Shown one piece after another: positions 47,390 through 55,216 of a stretch of DNA of 64,000 nt. Positions within the stretch are counted from its first letter, which is position 1. Each line of letters opens with the position of its first letter. Source of the stretch: Hyphomicrobium sp. (GTDB lineage: Bacteria; Pseudomonadota; Alphaproteobacteria; Rhizobiales; Hyphomicrobiaceae); assembly GCA_017512425.1 (NCBI GenBank), contig JAFWGI010000012.1, forward strand, positions 248,001 through 312,000. The letters are read 5' to 3'. The translations under genes were made by a program, and so were the position numbers. A model generated the notes under the pieces. The model saw nothing but the letters and a program-made list of their open reading frames with translations, was not told the origin of the DNA and did not search any database.

Positions 47390-47742
47390 AGGCTATGATG
47401 CGGACGCTTGTCGCCGTGCTTGCAGCGTCGTTTGCTATGACGGCGCAGACGAGCGCTGAGGAATTGCCGGCCAACGATTACCCGACGGTCGGACGCGCTG
47501 ACTATGTTTATGCCTGCATGCAGGCGAACGGGCCGACGCGCGACGTGCTCGAAAAATGTTCGTGCTCCATCGATCAAATTGCCGGTCTATTGCCGTGGGC
47601 GGAGTACGAAGAGGCTGAAACGATCATGTCGGTCATGACGCGCGGCGGAGATTCGACGTCGCTCTTCAACTCGCCCATGCTGCAGAAGAAAATTCACACG
47701 CTGAAACTTGCGCAAGTCGAAGCCGAATTGCGCTGCTTCTGA
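47386..47742 (+). CDS. Secreted four-Cys protein in the methanol cluster (118 aa)
   Basis: Coupled to the 230-residue gene. After a signal peptide (to TSAEEL) comes PTVGRADYVYACMQANGPTRDVLEKCSCSIDQI, with three Cys clustered and a fourth Cys just before the final Phe (ELRCF). The pattern suggests disulfides in the periplasm. Function is unknown; genomic context is methanol oxidation. A bidirectional terminator follows. Confidence 0.8.
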   Translation: MKAMMRTLVAVLAASFAMTAQTSAEELPANDYPTVGRADYVYACMQANGPTRDVLEKCSCSIDQIAGLLPWAEYEEAETIMSVMTRGGDSTSLFNSPMLQKKIHTLKLAQVEAELRCF

Positions 47743-47763
47743 AGCGCGTCGCTACCAAGCATG

Positions 47764-47795
47764 AAAAAAGGCGCCGCTTCTGGCGCCTTTTTTAT
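47764..47795. terminator. Bidirectional intrinsic terminator
   Basis: The stem aaaaaggcgcc / ggcgccttttt has T runs on both strands. It serves both the operon ending at 47742 and the convergent metallohydrolase gene. Confidence 0.88.
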
Positions 47796-47820
47796 TTCGC
47801 GTTTTTGCCCAGAGAATTGC

Positions 47821-48780
47821 TCATTCCCACTCGAGCTCGGCGAAGGCTGCCGTAACGTTGCGCTTGTGGTGTTCGTCGAACAGCAGCCAGTTGTCCTTCT
47901 CGGAGAGCGCCGCCGTCTCGACGGTGCTCGCCAACGTCTTACCGTCTTTGATGGCTGCCCTGACGTCGGATGCGATGGCATTGAGGTAGCGGTCGAGCGG
48001 CGTAAGCCCGTCGCTCAGCGACATCGACGTCGGTCCGTGCCCTGGTACGACGCGCTGCGCTTGTTCGTTCTTTAACTGGGCGATGACTTTGAGCCACCCG
48101 ACGATCGAACCGTCAATCGTCGGCACGCGGTTCGCGAAGATCAGATCACCGGTGAACAGCGTGCCGGTCGCCTCGTCAAAAATTGTCATGTCGTTGTCGG
48201 TGTGCGCAGTGGCGCGTGGCTGCAGCGTCAGGGTTCTGCCACCAAGCTCGAGCGTCCGCTTCTCGGCAATCGCTTGCGTCGGTAGGACGATTTCGGTGCC
48301 TGCAAAGTTATCGTCGCCCATCCATTCTTTGTTGCGCGCGAGGTAACCTTCAGCACGCGTCGCAAGCCCGCGCGCCATCTTGTGATGCGCAACGAACGCC
48401 GTATCCGCGCTTTTGAAAGCCGCGTTCCCAAAAACATGATCGGGGTGCATGTGGGTGTTGATGACGTAACGCACCGGTAGCGGTGTGATGGCGGCGATAG
48501 CATCCTTCACGGTCAGGCCGATCTTTGCGCTGCCGCCGGTATCGATGACGGCGACGGCGTCCGTTCCGACGATAAAGCTCAGATTGGCTATATCGCCTCC
48601 ATTGTCAGGGTTGACGTCGGCGAACCGGCCCTGGTGGACGAAGACGCCCGGGGCAATTTCCGTGACGCCGATCGCGGCGGCGCGCGCTGGGCTGATTTTC
48701 GGCAATAACGGCACCAAAAGTGCGGTCGCAACGCCTGTCATAAACGATTTTCGTGTTATTTCTGAAGTGTTTAGCGGCAT
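47821..48780 (-). CDS. Quinoprotein-associated zinc metallohydrolase (MBL fold)
   Basis: A 319-residue metallo-beta-lactamase-fold protein with the metal site THMHPDH (His110, His112, Asp114, His115), further His in PRATAHTDNDMTIF and VVPGHGP. An N-terminal hydrophobic stretch suggests export. It fits the 'quinoprotein relay system zinc metallohydrolase' family found next to PQQ dehydrogenases; substrate unknown. The ATG at 48780 is preferred over a longer frame to 48972. It is divergent from xoxF. Confidence 0.87.
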   Translation of the reverse strand: MPLNTSEITRKSFMTGVATALLVPLLPKISPARAAAIGVTEIAPGVFVHQGRFADVNPDNGGDIANLSFIVGTDAVAVIDTGGSAKIGLTVKDAIAAITPLPVRYVINTHMHPDHVFGNAAFKSADTAFVAHHKMARGLATRAEGYLARNKEWMGDDNFAGTEIVLPTQAIAEKRTLELGGRTLTLQPRATAHTDNDMTIFDEATGTLFTGDLIFANRVPTIDGSIVGWLKVIAQLKNEQAQRVVPGHGPTSMSLSDGLTPLDRYLNAIASDVRAAIKDGKTLASTVETAALSEKDNWLLFDEHHKRNVTAAFAELEWE

Positions 48781-49242
48781 TCTTTGGTCACCAAGAGCTG
48801 AAATTAAGGGTAGTTTGGCATGCCGTGCGACGTCTACGACGAAGGTCGCGATCACGAAAACGCGAGTTTGTGTGATTTTGATCTGCCAAAGCTGTCCATT
48901 TGCGGCAGGCTGTCGCAAGTAGACGTGCGCCGCACCATTCGTGCTGCAGTGCAAAATCATATTCAAAAACATTGATATTTTGGGTCAGCACCGTTGTCAT
49001 AGTTTCCGCGCGTAGATTCTCATCCCGAGTTCGGGTTGCGGAATGAAATAAAAAATGACTACATGCAGCCCGATCACGGAGCCTATCGGGTTTCACACGT
49101 TCGCGTGAAGACCTGGAAAAAGCTGGGCAGGGAAGACGGGAAATAATCCCGCAAGCCCCTGAAATCGAAGGCGATGGCGAAGATAGGGGCCGGGTCAAAC
49201 TTGCAAGCGTGGCAAGGCAATACTCAAAATGGAGGAAGCGCG
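48781..49242. promoter_or_regulatory. Divergent regulatory gap upstream of xoxF
   Basis: About 460 bases between the metallohydrolase and xoxF start codons. It holds an A/T-rich section (48945-49060) where promoter elements are likely, but I cannot define exact -35/-10 boxes or operators. No gene is evident. Confidence 0.45.
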
Positions 49243-51069
49243 ATGCGCAAAAGTGCAATCGCATGCGGTCTGCTAGCATCTGCTGCATTCACGTCGCCGG
49301 TTTTGGCGAACGCTGACGTGCAGAAGCTGTCTGCTGATCCGAACAACTGGGCGATCCAGTCCGGTAACTATGCAGGTACCCGTTACTCGACCCTCGACCA
49401 GATCAACGTTTCGAACGTTGGCAGCCTGAAGGTTGCTTGGACGTTCTCGACGGGCGTTCTGCGCGGCCATGAAGGTGGTCCGATCGTCGTTGGCGACACC
49501 ATGTGGCTCCACTCGGCGTTCCCGAACATCGTGTTCGCTCTGAACCTCGCAGATGAAAACAAGATCATCTGGAAGTATGAGCCGAAGCAGGATCCGTCGG
49601 TTATCCCTGTCATGTGCTGTGACACGGTCAACCGTGGCGTCCAGTACGCTGAAGGCAAGATCTTCCTCCACCAGGCCGACACGTCGCTCGTCGCTCTCGA
49701 CGCAAAGACGGGTAAGGAACTGTGGAAGGTCGTCAACGCTGATCCGAAGCGCGGCGAAACGGGCACAGGTGCTCCGCTCGTCACGAAGGACAAGGTCATC
49801 ATCGGTGTTTCGGGCGCTGAATTCGGCGTTCGTTGCTTCTTGACAGCTTACGACATCAACTCGGGTAAGAAGGTCTGGCGCGCATACTCGATGGGCCCGG
49901 ATTCTGACATCCTCGTCGACCCGGCTAAGACGATCGACGTTCACACCGGCAAGCCAGCTGGTAAGGACTCGTCGTTGAAGACCTGGAACGGCGACCAGTG
50001 GAAGATCGGTGGCGGCTCGATCTGGGGCTACATGTCCTACGATCCGGAACTCAACCTGATCTACTACGGAACCGGCAACCCATCGACCTGGAACCCGGCA
50101 CAGCGTGCTGGACCCGATGGCAAGCAGATCGACCAGAAGTGGTCCATGACCAAGTTTGCTCGTGACGTCGACACCGGCGTTGCTAAGTGGGCTTATCAGA
50201 TGACCCCGTTTGATGAGTGGGACTTCGACGGCATCAACGAGCCGATCCTTGCTGATATCAAGGTTGGCGGCGCTGACCGTAAGGTTGTCGTCCACTTCGA
50301 CCGTAACGGTTTCGGCTATACGCAGGACCGTGCAACGGGCGAACTTCTCGTCGCTCAGAAGTATGACCCGAAGGTCAACTGGGCAACTGAAGTCGTCAAC
50401 AAGCCTGGCGATCCGCAGCATGGCCGTCCGCAGGTCGTCGCTAAGTACTCGACGTTCCTCAACGGTCAGGACGTGAACTCGAAGGGCATCTGCCCGGCGG
50501 CTCTCGGTTCTAAGGACCAGCAGCCTGCTTCGTTCTCGAAGCAGACCGGCCTGTTCTATGTTCCGACGAACCACGTGTGCATGGACTACGAACCATTCAA
50601 GGTTTCGTACACGGCTGGTCAGCCATACGTTGGCGCCACGCTGTCCATGTTCCCGGCTCCGGACAGCCACGGCGGCATGGGTAACTTCATCGCTTGGGAC
50701 GCTGCAGCAGGTAAGATCGTCTGGTCGAAGCCTGAGCAGTTCTCGGTCTGGTCGGGTGCACTCACCACCGCTGGTGGCGTTGCATTCTACGGCACGCTTG
50801 AAGGCTACTTCAAAGCTGTCGACCAGAAGGATGGCAAGGAGCTCTTCAAGTTCAAGACGCCGTCGGGCATCATCGGCAACGCTATGACTTACACGCACGG
50901 CGGTAAGCAGTACGTTGCAGTGTTCTCGGGCGTTGGCGGTTGGGCCGGTATCGGTCTGGCAGCTGGCTTGACGAACCCGACCGATGGTCTCGGTGCTGTT
51001 GGTGGCTACGCTGGCCTGAAGCAGTACACGAACCTCGGTGGCTCGCTCACCGTGTTCTCGCTGCCATAA
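49243..51069 (+). CDS. xoxF: Lanthanide-dependent PQQ methanol dehydrogenase XoxF
   Basis: The 608-residue periplasmic enzyme oxidises methanol with PQQ. The ATG at 49243 has ggaggaagcgcg upstream; the signal ends at VLANAD. Seen: adjacent Cys125-Cys126 ([10 protein letters not shown]), metal ligands Glu193 (GAEFG) and Asn279 (GTGNP), catalytic Asp327 and the extra Asp329 in [10 protein letters not shown]. The Asp-x-Asp pair marks lanthanide (XoxF) rather than calcium (MxaF) enzymes. Codons are unusually T-ending (gct, gtt, ggt, act) compared with neighbours, as expected of a very highly expressed gene. A strong terminator follows, so xoxG has its own transcript. Confidence 0.98.
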   Translation: MRKSAIACGLLASAAFTSPVLANADVQKLSADPNNWAIQSGNYAGTRYSTLDQINVSNVGSLKVAWTFSTGVLRGHEGGPIVVGDTMWLHSAFPNIVFALNLADENKIIWKYEPKQDPSVIPVMCCDTVNRGVQYAEGKIFLHQADTSLVALDAKTGKELWKVVNADPKRGETGTGAPLVTKDKVIIGVSGAEFGVRCFLTAYDINSGKKVWRAYSMGPDSDILVDPAKTIDVHTGKPAGKDSSLKTWNGDQWKIGGGSIWGYMSYDPELNLIYYGTGNPSTWNPAQRAGPDGKQIDQKWSMTKFARDVDTGVAKWAYQMTPFDEWDFDGINEPILADIKVGGADRKVVVHFDRNGFGYTQDRATGELLVAQKYDPKVNWATEVVNKPGDPQHGRPQVVAKYSTFLNGQDVNSKGICPAALGSKDQQPASFSKQTGLFYVPTNHVCMDYEPFKVSYTAGQPYVGATLSMFPAPDSHGGMGNFIAWDAAAGKIVWSKPEQFSVWSGALTTAGGVAFYGTLEGYFKAVDQKDGKELFKFKTPSGIIGNAMTYTHGGKQYVAVFSGVGGWAGIGLAAGLTNPTDGLGAVGGYAGLKQYTNLGGSLTVFSLP

Positions 51070-51091
51070 ACCGGTAGTCGACATTGCACAG

Positions 51092-51126
51092 GGCCGGCGC
51101 AGGGAAACCTGCGCCGGCCTTTTTTA
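51092..51126 (+). terminator. Strong intrinsic terminator after xoxF
   Basis: A perfect 12-bp stem (ggccggcgcagg / cctgcgccggcc) with a gaaa tetraloop is followed by ttttttatat. Confidence 0.95.
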
Positions 51127-51463
51127 TATGAGGGCACTGAAAGACGGGGGCAGTGAAACCTCACCGCGGATCCGCGCGTACTACGAGTGGCCGCCGATTG
51201 TTACTCGGGCTCTTGTCGGCGCGATCGTGCTCGAACGCCGCCGGACGATGCTTAACCCCCCTTATGCGTAGGACGGAACGACCCGTGAGCGTAAGCGACG
51301 ATTCGCCGTCGCTTCTAAATCGGGCGTTGGTGGCTTGTAACTTGACCGTCCAAAGGCGGCGCGCGTACAGCGGGCCGTCCGACACGGCGAACATCGCCCA
51401 ACGTACAAAAAGTACGACGTAAAAAACTGAGAAGACTGGAACGAAATCTGAGAGAGGAAACGC
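51127..51463. promoter_or_regulatory. xoxG upstream region
   Basis: Gap of about 340 bases after the xoxF terminator. It should carry the xoxG promoter. A small hairpin (cgtac aaaaa gtacg, 51402-51416) lies 48 bases before the start codon. No gene is evident. Confidence 0.4.
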
Positions 51464-52030
51464 GTGAAGATCTACAGCAAGACATTGGCCGCAGCCGTGA
51501 TGGCCGCCGCCGTAAGTTTCTCTGGCGCAGCCTGGGCGCAGCAAGGCTCACCCGAGAACGCCGAAGTTCAGGCGAAGGCGAAGGAAGATGGCGTCACGTT
51601 CACCGATGCGCGCTACCGCAATAAGGATGGCCAGCCGACACCGGTCGTGACCAAGGACTACAAGGTCGACTGGGCTGTTTGGCAGGGCTTCCGCCGTTAC
51701 CATGACGCATGCCACGTCTGCCACGGCCCGAACGCGCTCGGTTCGACGTTCGCACCGGCGCTCGCCGACAGCTTGAAGACGATGGACTACGAAACGTTCT
51801 TCGGCATCGTCGTCGGCGGCAAGCGCGAGAACCGTGGCGGCACGGAATTCGTGATGCCGGCGTTCGGCGAAGACAAGAACATCATGTGCTACCTCGACGA
51901 CATCTACACCTACATCAAGGCACGGTCTCTCAACGCGGAAGGCAAGGGCGGGTTGCCGCCGGGCCGTCCGAATGGCCGCGAAGATATTTCGGATGAGGCC
52001 AAGAAGCGTGCCGCGGAGTGTGAAGGGTAA
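51464..52030 (+). CDS. xoxG: XoxG, c-type cytochrome partner of XoxF (soluble)
   Basis: A 188-residue periplasmic monohaem cytochrome: signal peptide cleaved near AWA-QQ (residue 25), haem site CHVCH at 83-87, and two further Cys (IMCYL, AECEG) as in the 'four-Cys methanol metabolism' cytochrome family. Methionines in FVMPAF are candidate haem ligands. It takes electrons from XoxF. The GTG start has agagaggaaacgc upstream. A UUCG-loop terminator follows. The next gene repeats almost the whole mature domain. Confidence 0.96.
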   Translation: MKIYSKTLAAAVMAAAVSFSGAAWAQQGSPENAEVQAKAKEDGVTFTDARYRNKDGQPTPVVTKDYKVDWAVWQGFRRYHDACHVCHGPNALGSTFAPALADSLKTMDYETFFGIVVGGKRENRGGTEFVMPAFGEDKNIMCYLDDIYTYIKARSLNAEGKGGLPPGRPNGREDISDEAKKRAAECEG

Positions 52031-52082
52031 GGCCACGGCCGCTCAGCTGTAAATTTCGCGGATGCGAAATTAAAACAAAGAC

Positions 52083-52112
52083 ACGGGTCGCAGTTCGCTG
52101 CGGCCCGTTTTC
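52083..52112 (+). terminator. Intrinsic terminator after xoxG (UUCG loop)
   Basis: The stem acgggtcgcag / ctgcggcccgt closes a ttcg tetraloop and is followed by tttt. Confidence 0.88.
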
Positions 52113-52230
52113 CGTTGCAATTCGGCAAAAAAATGCAACCAAAGTCCCAATTCGCCGTGGCATAAATTCCCACGCTTCGTATATTGCGACGGACTGCTGG
52201 GTCAGCATCACCAACGCAATAGGAGCTCTC

Positions 52231-53307
52231 GTGCGTAAAGATTTTAGTGTTTTACCGGTTGCGTTCGCTATGTGCGCTGCGCTTGCCATCGGTGGCTGCA
52301 ATGAAGACAAATCTGCCGCCAAAAAAGAAGAAACGCCGGCGGCGACCGCGCCTGCTGAACCCGCAAAACAGCCGACGGATATCGCTGCAAAAGTCGTTGC
52401 GGCCAAGGAAGCCGTGAAGGACGCTGCAAGCGCCGCTGCGGAAAAAGTCGAAGCGGCAACTGAGACAGCGAAAGAGGCCGCGAAGGATGCTGCTGATGCG
52501 GCCGCCGTCAAAGTCGAAGAAGCAAAAGAAGCGGTGAAGGAAGCGGCCGCCGACGCAAAGGAAGCCGTCGAGAAAGCCGTTGAGGCCGCCAAGCCCGCCG
52601 AAACGACACCGGCACCGGCTGAGCCCGCTCCGGCACCGGCCGCTGAGGCGCCTGCTGCTGAACCTGCACCGGCACCCGCCGCTGAAGCACCTGCAGCCGA
52701 ACCTGCTCCGGCACCCGCAGCAGAAACCAAGACAGCCGAAGCGACGCCAGCGCCTGCTGCCGAACCAGCACCTGCGGCAACACCTGCCGCGGCACCAGCG
52801 CCAGCAGCGTCAGCCGCACCGGCCTCGCCTGAGAACGCAGAAGTGCAAGCGCAGGCGAAGGAAGATGGCGTCACGTTCACCGATGCGCGCTACCGCAATA
52901 AGGATGGCCAGCCGACACCGGTCGTAACCAAGGACTACAAAGTCGACTGGGCGGTTTGGCAGGGCTTCCGCCGTTACCATGACGCATGTCACGTCTGCCA
53001 CGGCCCGAACGCGCTCGGTTCGACATTCGCGCCGTCGCTCGGGGAATCGTTGAAGACGATGGACTACGAAACGTTTTTCGGCATCGTCGTCGGCGGCAAG
53101 CGCGAGAACCGTGGCGGCACGGAATTCGTGATGCCAGCGTTCGGCGAAGACAAGAACATCATGTGCTACCTCGACGACATCTACACCTACATCAAGGCGC
53201 GTTCGCTGAACATGGAAGGCAAAGGTGGCTTGCCGGCTGGCCGTCCGAACGGCCGCGAAGATATTTCTCCGGAAGCGAAGCAGCGCGCTGCCGAATGCGA
53301 AGGCTAA
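52231..53307 (+). CDS. XoxG-like cytochrome on a long lipoprotein tether
   Basis: A 358-residue fusion. Residues 1-23 are a lipoprotein signal with lipobox IGGC (Cys23); residue 24 is Asn, so no Asp retention signal is seen. Residues about 31-121 are an Ala/Lys/Glu-rich helix with LEA-like periodicity (EAVKDAASAAAEKVEAATE). Residues 122-198 are a Pro-Ala linker with repeated EAPAAEPAPAPAA units. Residues 199-358 are a cytochrome domain (CHVCH at 253-257) differing from mature XoxG at only 8 of 160 positions. The GTG start follows aggagctctc. It should be a membrane-anchored electron acceptor for XoxF or a relay to oxidases. Own terminator on each side, so expression can differ from xoxG. Confidence 0.9.
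   Translation: MRKDFSVLPVAFAMCAALAIGGCNEDKSAAKKEETPAATAPAEPAKQPTDIAAKVVAAKEAVKDAASAAAEKVEAATETAKEAAKDAADAAAVKVEEAKEAVKEAAADAKEAVEKAVEAAKPAETTPAPAEPAPAPAAEAPAAEPAPAPAAEAPAAEPAPAPAAETKTAEATPAPAAEPAPAATPAAAPAPAASAAPASPENAEVQAQAKEDGVTFTDARYRNKDGQPTPVVTKDYKVDWAVWQGFRRYHDACHVCHGPNALGSTFAPSLGESLKTMDYETFFGIVVGGKRENRGGTEFVMPAFGEDKNIMCYLDDIYTYIKARSLNMEGKGGLPAGRPNGREDISPEAKQRAAECEG
52602..52825 (+). repeat. Pro-Ala-Glu coding tandem repeat in the tether
   Basis: The DNA encoding the linker repeats gctgaacctgcaccggcac-like units with drift; at the protein level AEAPAAEPAPAPA recurs two to three times. Such a tract is prone to length change by slippage, so tether length may vary between strains. Confidence 0.7.
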
Positions 53308-53333
53308 CGCGTTGTGTAGAGATCAAATTAGAA

Positions 53334-53365
53334 AGGGGCGCCGGCAACGGCGCCTCTTTTTTTGC
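53334..53365 (+). terminator. Intrinsic terminator after the tethered cytochrome gene
   Basis: The stem aggggcgccg / cggcgcctct with loop gcaa is followed by a run of seven T. Confidence 0.85.
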
Positions 53366-53614
53366 TGCCAGATGATCCGCGCTTGGCGCAGACACTGAGC
53401 AGTTGCCGATTTGCCAAACGAGGCAAAACATTACGGTTTTGTTATCGATTAAGATCACGGCGCGATGCCCGCTCCGTCACGAAAAAGTTCCCGATTGTGC
53501 TGGAAAAATTGGTCGAATGCGCCGGGCGTCCGTAGTAGTTGGGGTCAGCGATACACACATGACAAGCACGCAAACCGTGCATCAAGAAAAACGTCTAGGG
53601 AAGGCCAAAAGGAT
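53366..53614. promoter_or_regulatory. xoxJ upstream region
   Basis: About 250 bases between the terminator and xoxJ. An A/T-rich patch (acattacggttttgttatcg, about 53427-53446) may be the promoter. No gene is evident; the longer frame reaching back to 53465 lacks a signal peptide at its start and is not used. Confidence 0.4.
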
Positions 53615-54508
53615 ATGAAGACACGTCTCACAGTCGCGGTTCTCGCGCTCGCCGGTATGAGCATTGCGGCACACGCAGTCGAAACTCCGAAGGCCGACCT
53701 CGTAAACCGCAAACAGCTCCGCGTGTGCTCCGACCCTGCGGATTTGCCGTTCTCGAACGAAAAGAAGGAAGGCTTCGAAAACAAGATCGCGGAATTGATC
53801 GGCGACGAGCTGAAGATACCAGTTGTCTACACGTGGTTCCCGAAAGCGACCGGCTTCATACGCATGACACTGTTCGCTAAACGCTGCGATCTCGTCATTG
53901 GCTGGGGGCAGGGCGATGAAATGGTGCTCAATACAAACGCGATCTATCGCTCGACGTCAGTTCTGCTGGTCAAAAAGGGCTCGGGCCTTGAAGGTATCGA
54001 CACGCTTGCCGACCCGAAGCTGAAGGATAAGCGCATCGGCATCGTTCAGGGCTCGTCCGGCGGCACGCTTGCCGCGAAGTACGGCTTGATGAGCAAGGTC
54101 AAAGGCTATCGCATGATGACCGACCGGCGCTTTGAAAATCCGACTGAAGAGATGATGAAGGATATCGAAACCGGCGAAATCGATGCCGGCGTGCAATGGG
54201 GCCCGATTGGCGCTTATTGGGCGAAACAGCACAACGACATCGTCGCGATCCCGTTGCTGAAGGAAGCCGCGACGAACAAGATCGCATTTCGCATTACGAT
54301 GGGCGTTCGCAACGGCGACGACAACTGGAAGCGCCAGTTGAACGGCATCATCGCGAAGCGTCAGGGCGACATCGATAAGATCTTGCTCGACTATGGTGTA
54401 CCCGTAATGGTCGACGACGATACGAAGATCGATCTCGTCACCGAGCCGCGCAAACCCGATCCGACAGCATCGTCATCAACGACCAATACCCACGAACAGC
54501 AACAATAA
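53615..54508 (+). CDS. xoxJ: XoxJ, periplasmic binding-protein-like partner of XoxF
   Basis: A 297-residue protein of the quinoprotein-associated SBP_bac_3-like family. The ATG at 53615 gives a signal peptide (to AAHAVE). The body has LRVCSDPADLPFSNEKKEGFENKIAELIGDEL, ATGFIRMTLFAKRCDLVIGW and GVQWGPIGAYWAKQ. XoxJ and MxaJ are thought to help maturation or activation of the dehydrogenase rather than solute uptake. The C-terminus is a Ser/Thr/Gln-rich tail. Confidence 0.94.
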   Translation: MKTRLTVAVLALAGMSIAAHAVETPKADLVNRKQLRVCSDPADLPFSNEKKEGFENKIAELIGDELKIPVVYTWFPKATGFIRMTLFAKRCDLVIGWGQGDEMVLNTNAIYRSTSVLLVKKGSGLEGIDTLADPKLKDKRIGIVQGSSGGTLAAKYGLMSKVKGYRMMTDRRFENPTEEMMKDIETGEIDAGVQWGPIGAYWAKQHNDIVAIPLLKEAATNKIAFRITMGVRNGDDNWKRQLNGIIAKRQGDIDKILLDYGVPVMVDDDTKIDLVTEPRKPDPTASSSTTNTHEQQQ

Positions 54509-54577
54509 GCGGCTCCTATGCGGACGCATGAAATCGAACGCCGGGCAAATTGGCCCGGCGTCCTAGATCGCACCCCA

Positions 54578-55192
54578 ATGAAACTGGATGCACAAGCGGC
54601 GGGTCGATTTATCCGCCGCTTTTTGACGATCTCAGCCGTGGCAATCCTGTTTGCATCGCCGGTCGCGGTGCCGTCGGCTCGCGCTGAACCGATCGATCCG
54701 GGCGCCAAGGCGGCGACTGTCGAAGAGCCAGCCGACTATCGCCTCGACGAATACCGCAAGCCCGTGCCGGCAACGCTGAAAGGCGCGAAGGTCGTCTCGG
54801 GAGAGGAGGCCGAGAAGCTGTGGAATGACGGCCAGGCCGTTTTCATCGACGTCTACCCGCATGCGCCCAAGCCGCCAAATTTGCCCGCTGGCACGATATG
54901 GCGCGAGCCCCAGCATTTCTCCATCGAGAAGGCAAAATGGCTGCCGAACATCGGTTACGGCAAACTATCGGCTGAAACCGAAGCCTATTTCACGCAACAC
55001 TTGGAAAAGTTCACCGGCGGCGACAAGGCCACAGCGCTCGTCTTCTTTTGCGTGCGTAATTGCTGGATGAGCTGGAACGCCGCCAAGCGCGCCATGACGT
55101 ATGGCTACAGCAACGTCTATTGGTTTTCCGAAGGCACGGATGCCTGGCAGGAAATCGGCCAGCCAATCGAGCAGGCCAAGCCCGAGCCGTAA
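54578..55192 (+). CDS. Quinoprotein-associated CxxxCW rhodanese-like protein
   Basis: The family signature FFCVRNCWMSWNAAKRA is present, with Cys158, Cys162 and Trp163 (numbering from 54578). The fold is rhodanese-like (AVFIDVYPHAPKPPNLP). These secreted proteins recur with PQQ-dependent alcohol dehydrogenases; their chemistry is unknown. ATG 54578 gives a signal peptide (RFIRRFLTISAVAILFASP). A start at 54518 would run through a perfect 8-bp hairpin (cgccgggc / gcccggcg, 54539-54560), which looks intergenic. Confidence 0.9.
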   Translation: MKLDAQAAGRFIRRFLTISAVAILFASPVAVPSARAEPIDPGAKAATVEEPADYRLDEYRKPVPATLKGAKVVSGEEAEKLWNDGQAVFIDVYPHAPKPPNLPAGTIWREPQHFSIEKAKWLPNIGYGKLSAETEAYFTQHLEKFTGGDKATALVFFCVRNCWMSWNAAKRAMTYGYSNVYWFSEGTDAWQEIGQPIEQAKPEP

Positions 55193-55216
55193 GAGGAGCT
55201 CGCGCTATCCAGCGCG

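Noticed and set aside
49273..51084. 603-codon open frame opposite xoxF
   Set aside because: Long antisense frame produced by the biased codons of xoxF; no ribosome binding site or domain.
52602..52825. CRISPR-like or noncoding tandem repeat
   Set aside because: The repeats are in frame, drifted, without unique spacers, and encode a plausible Pro-Ala linker joined to an intact cytochrome domain.
51930..52880. 316-codon Ala/Gly/Ser-rich frame opposite the tethered cytochrome gene
   Set aside because: It mirrors the Ala/Pro/Glu linker codons; the low-complexity product looks like a silk-type protein only by base composition.
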